Assembly (NCBI RefSeq): GCF_005860805.1 | Contig: NZ_VCEJ01000002.1 | Coordinates: forward strand, 2,092,375 to 2,156,374 | Source: Dyadobacter luticola | Lineage (GTDB): Bacteria; Bacteroidota; Bacteroidia; Cytophagales; Spirosomataceae | Reading direction: 5' to 3' | Length of the DNA: 64,000 nucleotides | In this document: positions 44,294 to 53,715 of the stretch, piece after piece | Numbering within the stretch: the stretch's first letter is position 1 | Layout: each line of letters starts with the position of its first letter | Position numbers and translations under genes: made by a program | The notes under the pieces: model-generated | Databases searched by the model: none | What the model was told of the DNA's origin: nothing | Seen by the model: the letters and a program-made list of their open reading frames with translations, nothing else

Positions 44294-45259
44294 ATGACCA
44301 GACCAACATTAGCGATTATTATTCCTGCTTACAAAGCTGCATTTCTTCGGGAAGCGGTAGAGTCAATCGCACGCCAAACTTGTAAAGATTTTACGCTTTA
44401 TGTGGGGGACGATGCGAGTAAGGATGATCTGGAAGCGATTATCGAACCCTATAAAAAGGATATTAACATTGTTTTTAAACGATTTGAAAATAATGTGGGC
44501 GGTAAAGATTTGGTCGGACAGTGGGAAAGGTGCCTGGAAATGCTCGGTAATGAAGAGTGGATCTGGCTTTTTTCAGATGATGATGTAATGGATGAAAATT
44601 GTGTCGAGCTCTTCTACGAACATATTGAAAAACATCCAAGGCATAATCTGCTGCATTTCGATTTTCAAACCATCAACGAAAAAGGGGAAAATCTTTATAA
44701 GGTAAGACCATTTCCTAAAATGAGTTCTTCGGTCGAATTGTTTGACAACATTTTAAACCACCGGGTTTTCAGTACGGTGGTTGAATATATTTTCAGACGG
44801 GAGGTTTTTGAAAAAGTGAATGGTTTCCAAAGGTTTGACCTCGCCTGGGCTTCCGATAATGCGACCTGGATGAAAATCGGGCTTTATGGCGGAATTCATA
44901 CAATCGACGGGGCGCTGGTAAAATGGCGCGCGAGCGGCCAGAACATTTCTTCAATTTCGGATAGTGAAAGTATTGTCAACCGGAAAGTCAATGCAACAAT
45001 CGCTTATTTCAATTGGGCAAAACAATTCTTTATTGAAAATCAGATTGAAGATACGACGACAAATATCGAGAAGCTGAAATACATTATGACCGCGGTAGTC
45101 TACACTTCGGCGATCAATTATAATCAGAAATACCAGCTGATCATGAGCTGCCTGAAAGATTTAAACCTGGAAAATCTCAGAGTTGCTTCATTAGCATTGT
45201 GGCTCTCCGATGAAACCAAGAAAAGGATCAAAACCCTCATTGCCTACAAGGGATATTAG
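44294..45259 (+). CDS. family 2 glycosyltransferase
   Basis: A 321-residue GT-A enzyme. It has L-A-I-I-I-P-A-Y-K-A at the start, the substrate loop G-D-D-A-S-K-D and a D-D-D motif (F-S-D-D-D-V-M) near residues 95-101. There is no membrane segment. It adds one sugar of the repeat unit in the cytoplasm; donor and linkage unknown. It is 15 bases after the polymerase gene. Confidence 0.9.
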   Translation: MTRPTLAIIIPAYKAAFLREAVESIARQTCKDFTLYVGDDASKDDLEAIIEPYKKDINIVFKRFENNVGGKDLVGQWERCLEMLGNEEWIWLFSDDDVMDENCVELFYEHIEKHPRHNLLHFDFQTINEKGENLYKVRPFPKMSSSVELFDNILNHRVFSTVVEYIFRREVFEKVNGFQRFDLAWASDNATWMKIGLYGGIHTIDGALVKWRASGQNISSISDSESIVNRKVNATIAYFNWAKQFFIENQIEDTTTNIEKLKYIMTAVVYTSAINYNQKYQLIMSCLKDLNLENLRVASLALWLSDETKKRIKTLIAYKGY

Positions 45260-45309
45260 TAGGCAGTTTATTTAAGAAAAAGATTAGTTATTACTAAAAA
45301 ATCTCTGAA

Positions 45310-46245
45310 ATGGGCGTACTAATATCTGTTGTTACAGCCGTATACAACGATGAACAATTCATCAGGCAGTCGGTTGAAAGCATTCTGAATCAGACTTATA
45401 AGGATATCGAATATATCGTGGTAGACGATGGTTCGACCGACAATACATTACATATCCTGAATGAAATTGCTGCAAAAGACAACCGGCTGATCGTCATTAC
45501 CCAGAAAAACCAGGGAGCGGCAGCCGCAAGAAATAAAGCGATCCAAACTGCCACCGGAAGATACATTGCCATCCAGGATTCCGATGATATTTCTGCGCCG
45601 GAAAGGCTGGAAAAACAGCTTGCCCAAATATTAAAATCAAGTCAGAATTTAATTTCCTGCTCGGGTTATAATGTAATCAATACGAAGGGTGAGGTTATTA
45701 CGACGAGTAATAAAACGTACAAGGACATCAACAAGAATATTCTCGACGGAAGCACCGCGGCATTGCACCCGACTATGATGATCCCAAGAGAATCCATCAT
45801 TGAGGCTGGCGGATATGACGCATTTTATGCTAAAACTGAGGACTACGATTTGATATTGAGATTGATTGAAAAAGGTGCGGTTATTGAAAAGCTGAATGAA
45901 GTTTTATATGGATATCGCATCCGGGATACGTCGGAAAGCAGCATGAATAATGGCGCGTACATCAAACGAGTTTACGAAAACCACAAAGCCCGGATCAATA
46001 ATCGCCCGGAAGATTTCTCGGAAGTAATCAATGATTATGTGAAAGATGAACATTACGTGATCAAACGTCAGGTTCGTGAGGTATTTTACTCGGAGAATTA
46101 TTCCAAGTTTTTGAAATTGTATTTCCAGAATTTTTCAAAACTGCCGGCAAACAATTTCTTTCTGTTCTTTTTATACGCGATTGCTCCTTCACCTCTGAAA
46201 AAACTGTTCAGGGCAATGGCGATCCGGTTCGGCGTAAGTGAGTAA
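45310..46245 (+). CDS. family 2 glycosyltransferase
   Basis: A 311-residue GT-A enzyme with I-S-V-V-T-A-V-Y-N-D at the N-terminus, the V-V-D-D-G-S-T-D-N-T nucleotide-binding loop and Q-D-S-D-D as the metal-binding DxD. A C-terminal basic and hydrophobic tail may associate with the membrane. It is in the same operon, and a GTG frame of the next gene overlaps its end, but that gene probably starts later. Confidence 0.9.
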   Translation: MGVLISVVTAVYNDEQFIRQSVESILNQTYKDIEYIVVDDGSTDNTLHILNEIAAKDNRLIVITQKNQGAAAARNKAIQTATGRYIAIQDSDDISAPERLEKQLAQILKSSQNLISCSGYNVINTKGEVITTSNKTYKDINKNILDGSTAALHPTMMIPRESIIEAGGYDAFYAKTEDYDLILRLIEKGAVIEKLNEVLYGYRIRDTSESSMNNGAYIKRVYENHKARINNRPEDFSEVINDYVKDEHYVIKRQVREVFYSENYSKFLKLYFQNFSKLPANNFFLFFLYAIAPSPLKKLFRAMAIRFGVSE

Positions 46246-46288
46246 TGTCCGGACAATTCATTTCAAGATATATAATCAACGTTCCTTT

Positions 46289-47482
46289 ATGAGAATTCTC
46301 TGGGTAAATCCTTCCTTCCTTGACTACCGGATTCCTGTATACAAGAAATTAAATGAATTATCGGGCGGTAATTTTCACATCGTGTATTCCAAAAACCGGG
46401 TTCCAGAACGCATCGTCACTAAAATTGAAGAAGCAATCGGCGCGAATGCTGTCGGAATGGAGGACGAAAAGACTTTTGGTTATGCCAAAAAAGGTGATTT
46501 TGCCAATACCGATATCAATATTCCCTACCAGCCAGGATTATTCAAGGCGATCACCAAAGTGAATGCGGACATTATTCTCGGCGAGGGCTTTTTTCAGTGG
46601 ACACCGCTGGCATTGCTTGGTGCTAAATTAAAAGGAAAGAAGTTTTTGATCGCCTACGAAAAGACCGCTTATACCGAACGTAACTGTCCGAGGTGGCGCA
46701 CCATGTACCGCCAGATTATTTCAAAATTTGTAAATGGTTATTCCGTAAACGGCCATCTTACCACGGAATATTTAGCGGAGATTGGCGTCGACAGAAAGAA
46801 AATATTCCTGGGCGGAATGTCCGCCGACAGCGAAAATCTTGTTGCTGGGATCAAGGCTTCAACCAAAGAAGCGGAAGATGAATTGAAAGCAAAACTTTCC
46901 ATCACCGGCGGGCTGACTTATTTATATGCAGGACAGATCATCGAGCGAAAGGGCGTCATTTATTTGCTGAATGCCTGGAAGCAGCATATCAAAAATCATC
47001 CGGACGATAATCTCGTCATGATCGGCACCGGACCTCTACTGGAAGAATATCAGAAACAATTTGCCGAATACAAATCAATTAAATTGCTCGGCATGATTGA
47101 TTACGATACCATTTATAAATACTATGCAATTGCAGATGTATTTATCATCCCGACAATTGAAGACAATTGGAGCCTGGTGGTACCTGAGGCAATGGCATGC
47201 GGATTGCCTATTGCATCGTCGATTTATAATGGATGTTATCCCGAATTGGTGCAGGAAGATGTAAACGGTAAGTTATTTGACCCTTTAAAAGAAGATACCA
47301 TCGTCAACGCACTCGATTATTTTCATCACCAGGATCTTGCCGCGATGGGAAGAAGATCAATGGAAATTGAACGCGGTTATAATGCGGATGCCATTGCGGA
47401 TAAAATATTCGATTCGTTAAAAACTGTTTATGCAGGTGGTTCTGCAAAAACTGTCACATTGAACGACCACGCGCTGGTTTAA
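46289..47482 (+). CDS. family 4 (GT-B) glycosyltransferase
   Basis: A 397-residue GT-B enzyme. The C-terminal nucleotide-sugar half has L-Y-A-G-Q-I-I-E-R-K-G-V, the K-L-L-G strand and the retaining-enzyme block E-D-N-W-S-L-V-V-P-E-A-M-A-C-G-L-P-I-A, which carries the E/D-x7-E signature. ATG 46289 (MRILWVNP) is chosen since it starts the first beta strand; an upstream GTG at 46238 would add residues with no pattern. Third transferase of the locus. Confidence 0.9.
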   Translation: MRILWVNPSFLDYRIPVYKKLNELSGGNFHIVYSKNRVPERIVTKIEEAIGANAVGMEDEKTFGYAKKGDFANTDINIPYQPGLFKAITKVNADIILGEGFFQWTPLALLGAKLKGKKFLIAYEKTAYTERNCPRWRTMYRQIISKFVNGYSVNGHLTTEYLAEIGVDRKKIFLGGMSADSENLVAGIKASTKEAEDELKAKLSITGGLTYLYAGQIIERKGVIYLLNAWKQHIKNHPDDNLVMIGTGPLLEEYQKQFAEYKSIKLLGMIDYDTIYKYYAIADVFIIPTIEDNWSLVVPEAMACGLPIASSIYNGCYPELVQEDVNGKLFDPLKEDTIVNALDYFHHQDLAAMGRRSMEIERGYNADAIADKIFDSLKTVYAGGSAKTVTLNDHALV

Positions 47483-47524
47483 CGCGACGAGAGAAACATT
47501 CCAAACATTTTTAAAATAGAAAAT

Positions 47525-48667
47525 ATGATCGTTCGTGAATCACGCATAAGAGCTCTGGATTCTCTCAGGGGATTGGCGGCTGTGACCGTTGTGATTGCGC
47601 ACGCATGCGGCATCCTGATCGAAGGCCATAGTTTTGACGAATACACCCCATTATATTTATTCCGCGCCGCGCACGAATCGGTTATTTTCTTTTTCCTTTT
47701 AAGTGGATATGTCCTGACCTATCAAATTCTCAATCAGAATGTTTTTAACTATAAAAACTTTATCACATTAAGAATATTCAGGATTTATCTCCCCTACCTG
47801 GTCATCATTTTGCTAACCCTACTGGTTTACGCACTTTTCCAAACTACAAGTCCAGAAATGGCCAGCGTATGGGGAAAACCAGTGACTCCGGAAGCAATCA
47901 TCAACCACGTAATATTGCTGGGGAACTTTGACACCAATGCATATAATAATGTAATCTGGTCGCTGGTACATGAGATACGTGTTGCTGTAATTTTTCCAAT
48001 TATACTTTATGTAATCTCGCTGGAATGGCGTAATGCGGTATTATTGACATTTGTTTTATCGATGCTGGTCGCTATGGCGGTTGTTTTTGGGATCAGTCAC
48101 GCGGAAGGTTACAACAACAGCTATTTATATACAGTACATTATTTTTCATTCTTCGTTCTGGGCGCTTTGCTGATCAAATACGGCTCCGTGATCAGCGAAT
48201 GGTATTTAAATTTAACCGGCAAACAAAGAACTTATATCCTTGTTTTTTGCCTGCTGGTTTTCTGTTATTCAAGAATGGTATTTTTAATTCCGCACAAATT
48301 CCATTTGCTGAAAATATCATTGTTCGGCGAGTTTATTGCCGACTGGCTTTCTGCATTATCGGCTGCTTTTTTTATCGTTGCGGCCAGCCAAATTACCAAT
48401 AAGAAAAATCTGCTTTTACATCCCATCCCCCTCTTTTTAGGAAAAATTTCTTACAGCCTCTATCTGATCCATCTGCCGGTCATTATCGTTTTCTTCAACG
48501 TATTTTCCGGGGCTAACAGGTTGGTTCTCATTATGGTTAGTATTGTAGTAGCATTCGTACTGGCATTTTTGTCCAGTAAGTATCTGGAAAGCTCTTCGGC
48601 GAGATTGGGGAAGTGGTTCGTATCCAATAAATTGAAGTACTCAAAAGATCCTTCGAGGATAGAATAA
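47525..48667 (+). CDS. acyltransferase 3 family membrane protein
   Basis: A 380-residue protein with about 10 membrane helices. The hallmark N-terminus R-I-R-A-L-D-S-L-R-G-L-A-A and the following V-I-A-H-A contain the conserved R and H of the family. Later the I-S-Y-S-L-Y-L-I-H-L-P segment is typical. These enzymes O-acetylate or otherwise acylate surface sugars. In this locus it should decorate the polysaccharide. Confidence 0.9.
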   Translation: MIVRESRIRALDSLRGLAAVTVVIAHACGILIEGHSFDEYTPLYLFRAAHESVIFFFLLSGYVLTYQILNQNVFNYKNFITLRIFRIYLPYLVIILLTLLVYALFQTTSPEMASVWGKPVTPEAIINHVILLGNFDTNAYNNVIWSLVHEIRVAVIFPIILYVISLEWRNAVLLTFVLSMLVAMAVVFGISHAEGYNNSYLYTVHYFSFFVLGALLIKYGSVISEWYLNLTGKQRTYILVFCLLVFCYSRMVFLIPHKFHLLKISLFGEFIADWLSALSAAFFIVAASQITNKKNLLLHPIPLFLGKISYSLYLIHLPVIIVFFNVFSGANRLVLIMVSIVVAFVLAFLSSKYLESSSARLGKWFVSNKLKYSKDPSRIE

Positions 48668-48830
48668 GTTCTTTGATTCATGTAGAATAATTGTTATCAT
48701 TGTATCGAAAAGTGGCCTTTAAAACCGCTCAGTGCGGTTTCTGTGCATTTTTCAAGTAGTACAATAAAACCTCCTACCAGGGTGGGCGCCACCCAACTTA
48801 CCAACAAACGTCCTTCGGGATTTGACCAGA

Positions 48831-51017
48831 ATGATGAAAACTCCTTTACTGCTGATCATATTTTTGATCGTTTGCTTCACTATGCCTGCCGTCGTCCGCG
48901 GCCAGGGATCACAAAAAGGGACTGTTTACTACGTCAGCCAGAACGGTGGAAATGGGGACGGAACCAGCGACGCCACCGCATGGAGTTTCAGCAAACTGAA
49001 CACCGCACGGCTGCTGCCCGGATCCACAATCCTCTTTAAAAGAGGCGATTACTTCTATGGGAGTCTGAACACCAACATCGGAAATTCCGATAACCCAATC
49101 ACTTACGGGGCATACGGCTCGGGCGCAAACCCGGTCATTACCGGTTTGTCCACCCCTACTTCGTGGACTGCTTCCGGCGCAAACATTTACTATACGACCA
49201 TCGATGTACCCGAGCTGAATGTGGTCGTGCTCGACGGCAAGGTGAGACCCATGGGCCGCTTCCCCAAGACGGGTTACCTTGTTTTTAATGAACATTCGGA
49301 GAACAACTGGATCGGCGGGCCGAGCATTGGTTCACTGCCTTTTAACCCGACTGGCGGTGAAGTTGTGATCAGAAAAATCCGTCAAATTACTGACAGACAT
49401 ATCATTACATCACATTCCGGCAATCGGCTCGGCCTGTCGTCGGGCGGCGCATACGGCACGGTTTTCCTGAACAATACCAACGACGGTCCGATGGACGGAA
49501 ACGGATATTTTATTCAGGCACACATCAAAACCTTGACAGATCTGGGCGATTGGTATTACGATAAAGCCAACAAACGTCTGTATATGCACTTTGGCTCAGG
49601 CTCGCCAGACGGCCATAATATTAAGGTAAGTACGGTGGCTACCCTGGCACAGATGGACAACAAAAGTCAGGTGGTTTTCAACAACATAGACTTCGAGGGT
49701 GCCAACAGAAACGCCATCACGATGAATAATAATGATGGTATCACCTTCATCGACTGCAATTTCAGCAAGAGTTTCGGAGCGCTTTTCGGGGACAATGGTG
49801 TGCGTAAACTGACTTTCCAGGGCGGCAGTATGACCGACATTCTGAGCAGCGCCATTTTTATTCCCAGCAATGCCTCGGGTATCACGGTCGACAATGTGCG
49901 TATAACCGATACGGGCATTATTCCGGGAGCCGGCGGCAGCGGCGGCGCTCAGCAGGTGGGTGTCTGGCTGGCCGGCGACAACCTGACTGTCCGGAATTCT
50001 ATTTTCAAAAACATTGGTTTTCACGCTATTGCGCTGCACGGCGACCACACGCTGGTGGAGCAAAACCTAATTGACCGCTACGGTGTGACAAAAGATGATT
50101 GCGGTGGCGTGTATGAATTTCAGTTCGCGAATGTGACCAGTACGGATAAAATCATTCGTAAAAACATCATCCTCAATGGTATAGGTGAACCTACGGGTGC
50201 TCCTGCCTGGGAACAATATGGCCAGGCGTCGGCAATTTATCTGGATGTGGCGGTGAACAATGTGCAGGTTTCCGACAATGTGCTGGCGCATGGAAACTGG
50301 GGCGGGCTGATGCTGATCGGCGCGGGCGTCAATAATAAACTGACCAACAATCTTGTTTACGATTTTTCAAAAGGACTTTTGATTTACAGCTTTGAAAGTT
50401 TGAAAATTAGAAATACCACGGTAACCGGTAATACTTTTATTGCCAAAACTGCTAAACAATATCCTTGCTATTTACAAATGTACGCCAGCGACGATCCTTC
50501 CCAATATGGCACATTTAATAATAATGTTTACGCAAGACCGATCGATGATAATAATTCAATTGGCGTAAATAAAGAATATTCCGGTGGCAGTGGATTGACT
50601 ATTTTGTCGCTGGCAACCTGGAAATCGAATTTCGGCCAGGATGGCAATTCATCTAAATCCCTCGTTGCTGCCGAACAGGAAAGCAGTTTTCGTTTTGACT
50701 ATAATTATGCAAATGACGAAGTTACCTTACCGCTGAGCTCCATTTTTTCCGACGTGCGGGACAACATATATACTTCTAATGTAAAAGTGCCTGCTTTTGG
50801 GGGAAGTGTTTTGGTAAAAGTGGCAAACATTGTGCAGACTGTTAATTCAGGCAAATGGAATGATCCGGGCGTGTGGTCGGGTGGAAGTGTTCCCGGAACA
50901 AAAGAATATGTGATCATTAATAAAGGCCATACCGTTACGGCTGATCAAAATATATCTCCAAAAAATATCCACGTAAATGGCGAGCTGCTTTTCTTAGGCG
51001 ATTATAAAGTGGAATAA
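48831..51017 (+). CDS. exported right-handed beta-helix protein with G8-like end
   Basis: A 728-residue secreted protein with a signal peptide (MMKTPLLLIIFLIVCF to V-R-G-Q). It begins with the Y-Y-V-S-x-N-G-x-x-G-D-G-T-x-x-x-A-W entry common in pectate-lyase-like proteins and continues through many beta-helix rungs (about 60-600), with V-R-N-S-I-F-K-N-I-G, V-S-D-N-V-L and V-T-G-N-T-F-I. The end (about 650-728; N-S-G-K-W-N-D-P-G-V-W-S-G-G, V-I-I-N-K-G-H-T-V) fits a G8 domain. It could cut or bind the polymer made by the locus; catalytic residues were not identified. It is the last plus-strand gene of the locus. Confidence 0.82.
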   Translation: MMKTPLLLIIFLIVCFTMPAVVRGQGSQKGTVYYVSQNGGNGDGTSDATAWSFSKLNTARLLPGSTILFKRGDYFYGSLNTNIGNSDNPITYGAYGSGANPVITGLSTPTSWTASGANIYYTTIDVPELNVVVLDGKVRPMGRFPKTGYLVFNEHSENNWIGGPSIGSLPFNPTGGEVVIRKIRQITDRHIITSHSGNRLGLSSGGAYGTVFLNNTNDGPMDGNGYFIQAHIKTLTDLGDWYYDKANKRLYMHFGSGSPDGHNIKVSTVATLAQMDNKSQVVFNNIDFEGANRNAITMNNNDGITFIDCNFSKSFGALFGDNGVRKLTFQGGSMTDILSSAIFIPSNASGITVDNVRITDTGIIPGAGGSGGAQQVGVWLAGDNLTVRNSIFKNIGFHAIALHGDHTLVEQNLIDRYGVTKDDCGGVYEFQFANVTSTDKIIRKNIILNGIGEPTGAPAWEQYGQASAIYLDVAVNNVQVSDNVLAHGNWGGLMLIGAGVNNKLTNNLVYDFSKGLLIYSFESLKIRNTTVTGNTFIAKTAKQYPCYLQMYASDDPSQYGTFNNNVYARPIDDNNSIGVNKEYSGGSGLTILSLATWKSNFGQDGNSSKSLVAAEQESSFRFDYNYANDEVTLPLSSIFSDVRDNIYTSNVKVPAFGGSVLVKVANIVQTVNSGKWNDPGVWSGGSVPGTKEYVIINKGHTVTADQNISPKNIHVNGELLFLGDYKVE

Positions 51018-51046
51018 TCGAATTTGATTTAATTGTCTTATAAATG

Positions 51047-51081
51047 AAAAACCGTGATGCTGTTTCCAACATCACGGTTTT
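51047..51081. terminator. bidirectional terminator of the polysaccharide locus
   Basis: AAAACCGTGATG pairs perfectly with CATCACGGTTTT; T runs occur on both strands between the convergent genes. Confidence 0.85.
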
Positions 51082-51098
51082 TTTATCTTGAATATTTA

Positions 51099-51851
51099 TT
51101 AAGCCGGCTGCTGTTTCAATCTCAGCATTACCAGGAGCAGGTGCCAGAAAAATACCACCTGGTTACCCATATTTCTTTTGAATATTTCAGGTCTGTATAA
51201 AATCCGGAACAACCAGCCCAATCTGATACGGAAAAAGAAAGGGTGAATTTCCTTTTCAGTTCCTGCAAACCAATCAAACACCGCGCCGATACATACAGTC
51301 AGATTGGTATTCAATTGTTCTCTGTGCTGCACCGACCATTTCTCTTGTTTTGGAGCAGTCATACCAACAAACACAATGTTCGGTTCAAATTCATTGATCG
51401 TATCGATCATCTTCTGGTTATCCTCGTCAGAAAAAACAGGCTTGTAAGGAGGCGAATAAGTACCTACCGTTACATTTGGATATTCAATCTTCATCCTGTC
51501 CCTTATTTTCCCTAAAACTTCCTCAGACGAACCCAGGAAAAACACTTTTCCGGAAGTAGCTTCCATCCTTTGAATAAAGTGTTTGTAAACATCCGGTCCC
51601 TGATTTCTTTTAATGTTTTTACCCATTAAAAAGATGGAAGCCAAAGCAAAATAAACGCCATCCAATACCAGAAAATCGGTCTTCTGAAGTGTATCCTTAA
51701 AGTGGGCATCTTTTACGGTCATACCATAATTGTTCGGGCTGATAGAGCAGCAAAGAACCCGGTTTTTTACACCCTGAATTGGAATTTTGGACAGCTTGTC
51801 ATTAAAGACTTTAAATCCCCAGATGGAAGTGAAATTATATTGTGAATTCAT
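51099..51851 (-). CDS. WecG/TagA/CpsF family glycosyltransferase
   Basis: A 250-residue GT26 enzyme. Conserved segments are N-N-Y-G-M-T-V-K-D-A near the start, V-L-D-G-V-Y (catalytic Asp region), V-F-F-L-G-S-S-E-E-V and F-V-G-M-T-A-P-K-Q-E-K-W. Members transfer N-acetylmannosamine-type sugars to lipid-linked acceptors, for example in enterobacterial common antigen and teichoic acid linkage units. It is convergent with the main operon but lies 39 bases behind the epimerase gene, so those two form their own transcript. Confidence 0.9.
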   Translation of the reverse strand: MNSQYNFTSIWGFKVFNDKLSKIPIQGVKNRVLCCSISPNNYGMTVKDAHFKDTLQKTDFLVLDGVYFALASIFLMGKNIKRNQGPDVYKHFIQRMEATSGKVFFLGSSEEVLGKIRDRMKIEYPNVTVGTYSPPYKPVFSDEDNQKMIDTINEFEPNIVFVGMTAPKQEKWSVQHREQLNTNLTVCIGAVFDWFAGTEKEIHPFFFRIRLGWLFRILYRPEIFKRNMGNQVVFFWHLLLVMLRLKQQPA

Positions 51852-51890
51852 AATTGATATTGTTTTGCGAATGCCCGTAATGAAAATAAG

Positions 51891-52907
51891 TTATACGTAG
51901 GCTGGTTGTTCGGCACCGGAAACGACACTGATCCAGTCAAAAGTTTTAGCCATTCCTTCCGCAAGAGGCGCTGAAACTTCCCATCCTAATTCTTTTCTGA
52001 ATAACCTGTTGTCAGAATTTCTTCCACGCACACCAGTCGGGCATTTGAATCCGTATTTCTGGATGAATTCTTCGCCGTAGATATTTTTGATCGTGATATT
52101 CTTTCCTGAAATATCGATCGCCATCTGAGCCAGCTGGTTGATCGTCACTTTTTCTTCCGAACCAATGTTTACCGGTCCTACGAACTCGGATTCCATCAGG
52201 CTCAACACTGCTTCCACGCATTCTTCCACAAAAAGGAAGGAACGGGTTTGCTGACCGTCACCCCACACTTCGAATTCACCGCCATCAGGTGTTTCGGCTG
52301 CTTTTCTGAGCATAGCAGCAGGTGCTTTTTCCTTGCCGCCTCTCCATGTTCCCTGTGGTCCAAAAATGTTGTGGAAACGTGCCACCCGTACATTCAATTT
52401 GAAGTTGCGGCTGAAAGCCAGGTACAAGCGCTCGCTGAACAGTTTTTCCCATCCGTACTCCGAATCCGGGTTGGCAGGGTAAGCTGAACTTTCTTCGCAG
52501 TTCGGGTTGTCCGGGTCAAGCTGGTTGTTTTCAGGGTAGATGCAGGCGGAGGAAGAATAGAATACTTTCTTCACTTTTTTCACGACTGCTTCTTTCGCCA
52601 CATTCAGGTTGATCAGCGCCGAGTTGTGCATTACATTGGCATCGTTCTGACCGGTGAAAATGTAGCCGGCACCGCCCATATCCGCTGCAAGCTGATACAC
52701 TTCGTCGAAGCCTTCGCCGATCACAAGTTCGACGGTTTTAGGATCTGTCAAATCGCCAAGAATAAATTCATGACATATTTCACGATGATCGAAATATTCG
52801 TGGTTTTTAATGTCGCAAATGCGCACATAATTTCCATCTTGTTTCAATCTTTTTGCGAGGTGACCACCGATAAATCCACCGCCGCCCAATACGATTACTT
52901 TTTTCAT
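51891..52907 (-). CDS. GDP-mannose 3,5-epimerase-like enzyme
   Basis: A 338-residue extended SDR sugar-nucleotide enzyme. The NAD-binding loop is G8-G-G-G-F-I-G14. The active-site residues line up with plant GDP-mannose 3,5-epimerase: C122 in S-S-A-C-I-Y-P, Y151 and K155 in Y-G-W-E-K, and K194 in G-K-E-K-A-P-A-A. The spacings of 29, 4 and 39 match those I recall for Arabidopsis C145, Y174, K178 and K217. The Q-L-A-A-D-M-G-G motif is also shared. It would convert GDP-D-mannose to GDP-L-galactose (or GDP-L-gulose), giving an unusual sugar to the locus. It is transcribed with the WecG-type gene. Confidence 0.85.
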   Translation of the reverse strand: MKKVIVLGGGGFIGGHLAKRLKQDGNYVRICDIKNHEYFDHREICHEFILGDLTDPKTVELVIGEGFDEVYQLAADMGGAGYIFTGQNDANVMHNSALINLNVAKEAVVKKVKKVFYSSSACIYPENNQLDPDNPNCEESSAYPANPDSEYGWEKLFSERLYLAFSRNFKLNVRVARFHNIFGPQGTWRGGKEKAPAAMLRKAAETPDGGEFEVWGDGQQTRSFLFVEECVEAVLSLMESEFVGPVNIGSEEKVTINQLAQMAIDISGKNITIKNIYGEEFIQKYGFKCPTGVRGRNSDNRLFRKELGWEVSAPLAEGMAKTFDWISVVSGAEQPAYV

Positions 52908-53610
52908 TTCTGCTAAGTAATTGAGGTTTATTATATTATTGAGTGATATATTTTGATAATGCTAATTTTTAATTCACTTTATTGAAATACTTGCAATTGA
53001 ATTACAAAGTATTTTTACTTGTACCGAAAATTGACGTTTAAATATTCAAAATTCTTTCTGATATAGCTTCACCATAATTGCCTGACAAACAATGAGTTGA
53101 CAAATGTTGACAATCACAATATTTCGGCTTTTGCTATATATTTCTACACCGTTTCTACAACTATTGTAAGCCGTAAAGCGAGTTAAATGCTAATATTAAT
53201 TAAGATATAATTGGCGGGTATTCATGAGTTGAATAACTCAAATCTTCGAAAGTGATTACAAATACATGCGAGCTGTAATTAAATTTGATTAACACTTAAT
53301 AGAGGATTTGAGGATTCAATTAATTATAAATAAGGGCTTATTTTCTTAATCGTAATACTAAATTAAAACCCCGCTAATTTCTATATTTTTTTTTGGGGCG
53401 TTAATCCTGAAATTCGTGGTAAACCGAGGAAAATTGGGGGTCATAACTTTAAAATATGGAGCAAAAATTGGCTTGTTCGGCAGTGGGCACCGCGTGTCCG
53501 TATGCAAAGGCGCATGTTGGAAAAAGCCTATATTGTCCAGATTTTCAGTCCATTTAATAAACTGGCGATCTGTTTGCTATACGAAAGCGTAGCATACAAC
53601 CTGTAACCTG
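52908..53610. other. AT-rich non-coding region
   Basis: About 700 bases with no convincing gene. The left part must hold the epimerase promoter, but no exact TAnnTTTG was found. TGACAA occurs at 53083, 53098 and 53108 (two as GTTGACAA, 10 bases apart). A small inverted repeat TGAGTT-GAAT-AACTCA lies at 53225-53240. A 33-codon frame with three cysteines (53456-53557) is possible but weak. Just before 53611 a palindrome with arms TGCTA/TAGCA (53575-53594) looks like an old PadR operator. Confidence 0.5.
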
Positions 53611-53700
53611 ATGAAAGAGACCCAACTGGAAGAATTTGAAGGAATCGTCCTGCTGACGATTGCGCTGCTATGGCAGGCGGAGAAGTATTGCGGGAGGCGA
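53611..53700 (+). pseudogene. N-terminal relic of a PadR family regulator
   Basis: The frame opens with MKETQLEEFEGIVLLTIALL, the start of Bacteroidota PadR-like regulators (L-G-E-F-E-E-x-V-L-L-x-V-x-x-L). After about 20 codons similarity stops and the recognition helix and remaining domain are absent. The remnant points into, and its frame overlaps, the end of the convergent lipoprotein gene, so the rest of the gene was lost, probably by deletion. Confidence 0.6.
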
Positions 53701-53715
53701 GAAAATAGTCGCGGC

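Noticed and set aside
46246..46255. TGTCCGGACA palindrome resembling the permease enhancer sites
   Set aside because: No 4-base spacer and it lies at a gene junction in the polysaccharide operon; probably chance.
46238..46288. GTG start for the GT4 gene, overlapping the preceding gene
   Set aside because: The extra residues show no pattern and the first beta strand begins at MRILWVNP.
53456..53557. 33-codon frame with three cysteines
   Set aside because: Too short, no terminator or promoter, no family. Mentioned only as part of the AT-rich gap.
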